This document shows, one piece after another, positions 60,401 through 64,000 of a stretch of DNA of 64,000 nt. The first letter of the stretch is position 1, and each line of letters begins with the position of its first letter. The DNA comes from Hydrogenophaga sp. (GTDB lineage: Bacteria > Pseudomonadota > Gammaproteobacteria > Burkholderiales > Burkholderiaceae_C). The notes under the pieces were generated by a model that did not search any database, was not told the origin of the DNA, and saw only the letters and a program-made list of their open reading frames with translations. Location: NCBI RefSeq assembly GCF_018780075.1, contig NZ_JADMKB010000037.1, positions 124,001 to 188,000 of the forward strand. The letters run 5' to 3'. The position numbers and the translations under genes are program-made.

Positions 60401-60595
60401 CGCCACCCGCAGAGAGCCCGGGTCCACCGCCTCCAGGTCGCTCAGCCGGGATTGCTCCGTTTCACGGACGAAACGCTTGATGGCCTTGTTGGCACCATCC
60501 AGCGATTTGCGCAACTCTTCAAAGACCCAGGCCAAAGGGCCCAGATCGGCGAGTGGAGCATCCGTGGAAAGGCTGTCGTGCTGGGTGTCGAGCAT
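54461..60595 (-). CDS. chpA: ChpA/PilL-type hybrid histidine kinase of the twitching-motility chemosensory system
   Basis: A 2044-residue CheA-like kinase. After a long helical N-terminus there are three Hpt domains with phosphorylatable His: HTLKGSSRMVG (~740), HSLAGSSATVG (~1075) and HTLKGSARLAG (~1296), joined by acidic linkers. Then come a dimerisation region, an ATPase (HLLRNSVVHGIE, DDGAGLDL and GRGVGMDVV, ~1610-1715), a CheW-like domain, and a receiver (~1920-2040) with acceptor Asp in VVLSDIEMPRMDG and Lys in YLGKPYS. Pseudomonas ChpA has more phosphotransfer domains. It phosphorylates PilG and PilH. Last gene of the operon. Confidence 0.93.
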   Translation of the reverse strand: MLDTQHDSLSTDAPLADLGPLAWVFEELRKSLDGANKAIKRFVRETEQSRLSDLEAVDPGSLRVARQQLHQAVGALEMVGLLAPAQVLRGMEAAVQRFVQRPQTCTTEAAGKVERASFALVEYLEAILNNKQVQPVALFSQYREVQELAAAERVHPSDLWAFDQRGIEVAAPVGVEPQKADAQMRSRFDRVVLLMIKSPSPAVGTQLARMCAGLSAGADVPRVVTFWRVAAAYFEAVAQNLVPSDLYVKRAASRILLQLSGLAQEKTRGDVSETLLHDLLFFCSQARPKEGVAAPHLVAVRHAFGLTDAVAVDYNQATLGRFDPALLVQARKRINAGKESWSLMAGGDMGRARQVQDQYSLIGDSLLRLHPASTVLARALVKAAEQVARVPGTLKPELSMEVATTTLYLEAAFEDFDPNDQELTARTQALAERLERVLAGESAQPLEPWMEQLYRRVSDRQTLGSVVGELKVSLGEVEKSLDQFFRAPREKACLHVAVSQLVQMRGVLSVLGLDQAVNTVGRMRSSVEQILDTEVDEVMARQAGTFQQLGNNLSALSFLVDMLNYQPALAKKLFVFDEESGELKPLMGRTVVDVPRAQASHEEAHALSADVQRVVDSAQNSVDLANLSEQLGSLADQASLVEQPGVARAAREAAQAVVGEDAVAGAQALIGLAQTGGEEAARPPVVPVLDAGGDDDDDLLDIFLEEAREVVDQGQAAVAALAHEPSNLEHLSTLRRAYHTLKGSSRMVGLSEFGEAAWAMEQVLNAALAEQRPTGAPLRSLAEDSLNSLGHWVEDIAQHRDGDRKAQPFRVSAQAWRDHAQYLPLGADVQAQEPVETVVSVEEPGEAPVQVETEDAQVVAQDVLEAPAADFGDSAAVDLDFSFDSPPATPPVSDEPAPLLSDIDFEDLAQHASKHTESSPQPAPEDDGSLSDDPSSIFDDISLDTEAALPQAPDLQDGMPGPLFHPDEPDSVLVEEVTAEAPAWEAAPEEPLEVSFTDVVDVSFEAPETPVVDPIGDDVPDEQTRQIGPLRIGIRLYNVYLNEADEWSRRLGTCLSEWALERHEPVPDQAEALAHSLAGSSATVGFQPLSDIARALEHSLASVALHQQGGQAATAEQAQLFVDAAEDIRRLLHQFAAGFFKEPNAELLNALDLLLHLPAPADTGLGEPSEVDVHVESDAEILDQEETQPGNDPVVELDLPAEADAGPSAFAPPDFEPSEVAGLDTLLSPLPPEAAERGPAQDIDDDIDVLDTIDVDLFPIFAEEAQELLPQLGGALRQWMGRPDNTSARGEVLRNLHTLKGSARLAGALRLGEMAHRIETAVERLGSEAPQRADLEPLQASYDALCARFDLLRHTDVESHGVLQTAPEQTFDAASVGVAAVEDAPLAETISESEALPVVTSAPGVQGLTGMTLLQPPVLVPQRAGAAVRVRPELLDRLVNQTGEVMITRSRMESQLVTLRGSLKDLAGNLDRLRHQLRDIELQAETQMQSRLAQARDADLSFDPLEFDRFTRVQELTRMMAESVNDVATVQRNLQRAVEATEDGLVAQGRQTRELQRDLLRTRMVEFEGISERLYRVVRQASKETGKQVRLDITAGYIEMDRGVLDRMTAAFEHLLRNSVVHGIEMPEQRLALGKPAEGHIEIRLAQELNDVSVVFQDDGAGLDLVRLREKAVAQNLVEAGVVLSDEQAAQLIFTPGLSTASEVSSLAGRGVGMDVVRNDVIALGGRVETHTRAGQGTNFKLVLPLTTAVTQVVMLRTGELTIGVPSTQVELVRRVGTDELAQAYLKNTLTVAGEEVPFYWAGALLQSSAQTQEVQGRTLPVVIFRSAAQRVAMHVDEVLGNQEVVVKNLGPQLSRLPGLAGMSVLASGAVALIYNPVALATVYGDQVQPWVEAKKRHGLLNTTNDDTGLSVEMVVNAVPLVLVVDDSITVRRVTQRLLQREGYRVSLAADGLQALERLQHERPTVVLSDIEMPRMDGFDLVRNIRSDPRLSGLPVIMITSRIAEKHREHARELGVDHYLGKPYSEDELLALVGHYVQSAAAEV

Positions 60596-60622
60596 GTTGT
60601 TTCAGGCCTGACGGCAAGGAGA

Positions 60623-62890
60623 TCAGGCGATCTTGAATCGCGACACCGATTGGCGCAGTTCTTCGGCCATGGCCGAGAGTTCACGCACCTGCTGGGCGGT
60701 GGAGCGTGTGCCCTCGCCGGTTTGCTCTGTCACCGCAAAGATGTGCTGGATGTTGCCCGCCACCTCGTTGGCCGATTCGGCTTCCCGCAAGGTCGCGCTG
60801 GAAATCTGCTCAATCAGCTCGGCGAGTCGGCGCGACACGCGATCGATCTCGGACAGCGCGGTACCGGCGTTGTCCGACAGTTTGGCCCCTTCGACCACAC
60901 CCTGGGTGGAGCGCTCCATGGCGGCCACCGCGTCTTGGGTGTCGGTCTGAATCGCCTTCACCAGCGCCGCGATCTGGCGCGTGGCGTCGGCAGAACGTTC
61001 GGCCAGTCGCTGCACTTCTTCCGCCACCACCGAGAAGCCGCGACCGGCTTCACCGGCCGATGCGGCCTGGATGGCGGCGTTCAGGGCCAGCACGTTGGTC
61101 TGCTCGGTAATGTCGGAAATCAGCTCCGTGATTTCACCGATCTCTTGCGACGACTCACCGAGGCGCTTGATGCGCTTGGAGGTTTCCTGAATCTGGTCCC
61201 GGATGGCATTCATACCGCCGATGGCATCCTGCACAGCCTGAAGACCGGACTCGGCGGCCTGCAGCGACGTGCGCGCCACATGGGCCGACTCCTGCGCCTG
61301 CCCCGACACCTGGTTGATGCGTTCCGCCATGTCCAGCACCGATTGACCCGTTTCACGGATCTCGCGCAACTGTTCGGTGGACGCCGCCAGCAGCTCGGTC
61401 GAGGTGCTTTCCACCGCAGACGTCGTCTGCGCCACTCGCGTGGCCGTGGCCTGCACGTTGCCGACCAGCGATCGCAGTTCTTCCACGGTGTAGTTCACCG
61501 AGTCAGCGATGGCACCGGTGATGTCTTCCGTCACCGTGGCTTCCTGCGTCAGGTCGCCCTCGGCCACTGTCTGCAATTCGTTCATGAGCCGCAGAATGGC
61601 CGCCTGGTTGGCGTCGTTCACGCGTTTGGCGTCCTGCTGCTGCGACTCGGCCACGACCTTTTCGCCCTCAGCGACCAACTGCCGCTGCCGGCTGTCTTGC
61701 AGCTGGAGGTACGCCAGACCGGCACCGCACAGCAGCGTGAACAGGGAAGACAGCAGCAAGGCCGCGAGCTCGGTGCCGCCCACGCCCGCGCTGGAGGACA
61801 GGTCGCTCTGGAGCTTCTCCAGACCGAGCCGGAGCGGCTCGCTGTCCGCAATGATGCCGGCCTGCGCTTCGCGCGCCGACACCAGCCCTTGCAGGTTGCC
61901 CAGAATGGCGCCGGCTTCGGTTCGGGTCTGTTCGTACAGCTTGAGCAACGCCTCAAGACGCTCACGAATCTGCGGATCGCTGGACGACTTCAGGCGCAGT
62001 TCGGTGCTGCCATTGAGCAGGCCATCGGCGATTTCCTTGAAGGTGTTCAAGTCCTTGCCCAGCAGGAACACCGCTTCGGGACTCACGCCTTCCATGGTCA
62101 GGAATTCGTTGGCCGACTTGCCGATGCGCTGAGTCAGCATCACGAGTTGGCCGGAGGCCGAAATCTCGGTGGCAGGCGCGCCCAGCTGCAACTTCAACGA
62201 AGACACCGTCTCCGCAATTTCCAGCAGGTCAGAGGACTGGCGGTTGATGGAACGCAGCGCATCGCCCACCTGGGTCAGGGTCTTCTGCTGGCCCAGAATG
62301 ACTTCTGCGTTGGCGCGTGCACGCTCGACCACGGGCCCGAGTTGCGCCAGTTGCTCTTGAAACTGTGGCGCCAGCGCGTCCATGGTGGCCGCTTGCTGGG
62401 CCGCACCCGATCCACCACTCCCACCTTGCCGGAAGGCCACGACGTTGCCGGAGAGGATGTCCGAGCTGTCCCGCACTTCGACAAAGGCCGGAGGGCTGCC
62501 GATCAAGGCCTGCGATGCGCTTTTGGCCAGACGCTGCGACTGCATCAGGGCCTGGCCGCTGGCCGCCACCTGCTGACCCACTTTGTCGGTCTTGTTCAGG
62601 ACGAAAAACACCACCGCCGCAAGCACCACCACCGCGAACAGCAACAGGGTACCGAGGATGCGTCGATGCTGTTCAGCCGTCCTGCGGCCCAGCAGTGGCA
62701 GGCTGAGCAGGCCGGAGCCCGCCGAATCCTCGAGTGGCTCACTCAACCGACTTTCGCCGAAGCCGTCGTCGTCCGCATCGGCGGGCGCCAGCCGTTCTGC
62801 AGCGACGCGAGCAAGCTCTTCGGGCGATGCATTGCTCAGATCAGGCTCTGCGGCATTTTTGTTTTTGAACAGTCGATCAAGCAGGGCCAT
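60623..62890 (-). CDS. pilJ: PilJ-type methyl-accepting chemotaxis protein
   Basis: A 755-residue chemoreceptor of the type IV pilus system. A cytoplasmic N-terminal stretch (1-77) is unusually long for a receptor, then a first helix (~78-98), two PilJ sensor domains ([10 protein letters not shown] and [14 protein letters not shown]), a second helix near 385-405, HAMP and signalling domains. The tip reads [36 protein letters not shown]. It feeds the ChpA kinase via Pil[10 protein letters not shown] at 62890 is the family start. Confidence 0.93.
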   Translation of the reverse strand: MALLDRLFKNKNAAEPDLSNASPEELARVAAERLAPADADDDGFGESRLSEPLEDSAGSGLLSLPLLGRRTAEQHRRILGTLLLFAVVVLAAVVFFVLNKTDKVGQQVAASGQALMQSQRLAKSASQALIGSPPAFVEVRDSSDILSGNVVAFRQGGSGGSGAAQQAATMDALAPQFQEQLAQLGPVVERARANAEVILGQQKTLTQVGDALRSINRQSSDLLEIAETVSSLKLQLGAPATEISASGQLVMLTQRIGKSANEFLTMEGVSPEAVFLLGKDLNTFKEIADGLLNGSTELRLKSSSDPQIRERLEALLKLYEQTRTEAGAILGNLQGLVSAREAQAGIIADSEPLRLGLEKLQSDLSSSAGVGGTELAALLLSSLFTLLCGAGLAYLQLQDSRQRQLVAEGEKVVAESQQQDAKRVNDANQAAILRLMNELQTVAEGDLTQEATVTEDITGAIADSVNYTVEELRSLVGNVQATATRVAQTTSAVESTSTELLAASTEQLREIRETGQSVLDMAERINQVSGQAQESAHVARTSLQAAESGLQAVQDAIGGMNAIRDQIQETSKRIKRLGESSQEIGEITELISDITEQTNVLALNAAIQAASAGEAGRGFSVVAEEVQRLAERSADATRQIAALVKAIQTDTQDAVAAMERSTQGVVEGAKLSDNAGTALSEIDRVSRRLAELIEQISSATLREAESANEVAGNIQHIFAVTEQTGEGTRSTAQQVRELSAMAEELRQSVSRFKIA

Positions 62891-62979
62891 GAGAAAACCT
62901 TCCAACTGAAAATCAGGGTCGAAACCGACCCGGTCATCCAAACAAGACGAACACCGAAAGCGCCAGCATCAAGCCGGTG

Positions 62980-63519
62980 TCAGGCCGCGATCGAAAGAAA
63001 CTCCGTGTCACCCGCCAGTGCCTGAAGGTTCAGCTCCTGCCACGAACGGCCTTCGCCGTCGATCAGGCGCCGCGCAAACCAGGCCGGCGCATTCGGCAGG
63101 CTCTCGGCCAGGCGTTCAAACATGGCGGGGTTGCGAAGACCCAGCAGGCGATCAATCCACAGCACAGCATTGACACCCAGGGCAGCGTGCAAACTGACCA
63201 GACGCGACTCGGACGTCACGCGATCGGACACCCGCGCATCGGGGCCTGCCGCCACCGCACCGCTGAGCTGTCCCAGATCGACGACGCCGTGAAGCCCCCC
63301 GCGCAGGCTGGCCACGCCAACGTACCAGGGCTTGGTGTAGGGCACCGCTTGCAGGTTGGCCCAGGAGAAGATTTCCCCGGACTGCACGAGGGGCACCAAA
63401 AACCGGTGACCTCCCGTCTCCACCGCCAACCAGGACGCTGTGACCGCCTCGGACTTGGCGGCGGTCAACCGCTCCGCCAGACGCACCTGCAAATCTTTGA
63501 GTGACTGTCGTTTGGCCAT
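62980..63519 (-). CDS. pilI: PilI, CheW-like adaptor
   Basis: A 179-residue CheW-domain protein coupling PilJ to ChpA. Characteristic parts: RFLVPLVQSGEIF, PWYVGVASLRGGLHGVVDLGQL and NAVLWIDRLLGLRN. It lies between pilH and pilJ, the standard order. The 34-base gap to pilH and 89-base gap to pilJ suggest one transcript. Confidence 0.92.
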   Translation of the reverse strand: MAKRQSLKDLQVRLAERLTAAKSEAVTASWLAVETGGHRFLVPLVQSGEIFSWANLQAVPYTKPWYVGVASLRGGLHGVVDLGQLSGAVAAGPDARVSDRVTSESRLVSLHAALGVNAVLWIDRLLGLRNPAMFERLAESLPNAPAWFARRLIDGEGRSWQELNLQALAGDTEFLSIAA

Positions 63520-63553
63520 GCTCGAGGGGTTTCAATGGACGGAGGGCGACGCC

Positions 63554-63922
63554 TCAGTCGAGTGCCCGGATCTTGGAGATCAGTTCCTCGGCATTCACCG
63601 GTTTGGTGACGTAATCACGCGCGCCCTGGCGCATGCCCCAGACACGGTCGGTCTCCTGATTTTTGCTGGTGCACATGATGATCGGAATGTCGGAATATTG
63701 GGGATCCCGGGCGATCGCACGGGTCAACTGAAAACCATTCTGACCGGGCATCACCACGTCCATCAGGATCAATTCCGGCTTTTCCTCGCTGAGCCGACGA
63801 AAGGCCTCTTCGGCATTCTCAGCGGTTCGAACTTTGTAGCCATTTTTCACCAGCAGATCCGACAGGACCATCAGCTCGGTCTTGGAATCGTCCACCACCA
63901 GTATTTTTTGGATCGGCATCAT
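63554..63922 (-). CDS. pilH: PilH, CheY-like response regulator
   Basis: A 122-residue single-receiver protein. The acidic pocket is ILVVDDSKTE, the phospho-acceptor Asp is in LILMDVVMPGQNG, the Thr/Ser is in IIMCTSKNQE, and the Lys is in DYVTKPVN. In Pseudomonas, PilH opposes PilG to control pilus retraction and cAMP. Two adjacent ATG codons follow AGGAG; the first overlaps the pilG stop. Confidence 0.93.
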   Translation of the reverse strand: MMPIQKILVVDDSKTELMVLSDLLVKNGYKVRTAENAEEAFRRLSEEKPELILMDVVMPGQNGFQLTRAIARDPQYSDIPIIMCTSKNQETDRVWGMRQGARDYVTKPVNAEELISKIRALD

Positions 63923-64000
63923 GGGGCTCCTGTGAGATGGGCGCCAAACTGTTGCACGGCTTGCAGCAGCTGGTCTTTGGTGAAGGGTTTGGTGAGGTAT
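63919..64000 (-). CDS. pilG: PilG, CheY-like response regulator (C-terminal end only)
   Basis: Only the last 26 residues are in the window: YLTKPFTKDQLLQAVQQFG then AHLTGAP. The LTKPF segment is the conserved Lys-Pro of a receiver domain. Position directly before pilH, with an ATGA overlap, identifies it as PilG. The rest lies beyond the right edge. Confidence 0.82.
   Translation of the reverse strand, partial: YLTKPFTKDQLLQAVQQFGAHLTGAP

Noticed and set aside
1..64000. Insertion sequences, rRNA genes or a chromosomal origin
   Set aside because: No transposase, rRNA segment, dnaA boxes or terminal inverted repeats were found outside the tRNA-Arg element.

Overview
The window is GC-rich, densely coded DNA from a betaproteobacterium. 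The gene content (aa3 oxidase cluster with SURF1, DUF2970 and a small assembly protein; TamA/TamB; the PyrR-PyrB-PyrC' arrangement; a Pil/Chp chemosensory operon; Bug-type receptors) points to Burkholderiales, family Comamonadaceae, possibly near Hydrogenophaga. The genus is inference.

Layout. 1-774 is the end of a Bug-family receptor, followed by a small lipoprotein. 1432-10675 is one long leftward cytochrome c oxidase locus: structural genes coxB, ctaD and ctaE, then the assembly genes ctaG, surf1, ctaA, ctaB and sco, with several small membrane proteins. 11247-18492 holds housekeeping and metabolic genes: a BioC-like methyltransferase, comF, trmL, a MaoC hydratase, a ParA-like ATPase, a TSUP permease, 3-oxoadipyl-CoA thiolase and cytochrome c4. 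18620-26809 runs rightward: MoxR ATPase, VWA protein, tamA, tamB. A tRNA-Arg(CCT) follows.

The 3' end of that tRNA is the left boundary of a ~10 kb integrated element (26919-36932). It carries a P4-type integrase, AlpA, SSB, a TOPRIM/DUF927 primase-helicase, a RadC-like protein, HigBA and several unknown genes, but no capsid, terminase or conjugation genes. Two clusters of the heptamer GGGAACA/TGTTCCC flank its gene block, as iterons would, and GGGGGCACA repeats sit at both ends like integrase arm sites. The layout resembles a P4-like replicating satellite and is the most interesting part of the window.

Right of the element: a DUF2798 protein and MarR regulator sharing two operators, a DsrE protein, a CZB-type chemoreceptor, divergent fbpB/fbpC iron transport genes, and a copper/iron cluster (PepSY reductase, two DUF2946 proteins, PCu(A)C chaperone and an internally deleted SCO gene). 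Then a GST, a leftward operon algH-ruvX-pyrR-pyrB-pyrC'-plsC, a photolyase, and the twitching-motility operon pilG-pilH-pilI-pilJ-chpA, which runs off the right edge.

Regulation. Three perfect Fnr/Anr-type sites (TTGAT-N4-ATCAA) lie just upstream of coxB, of cytochrome c4, and between fbpB and fbpC, which suggests oxygen-linked control of respiration and iron uptake. GC-rich repeats of one family begin at or next to the stop codons of three separate genes (GST, pyrB, algH).
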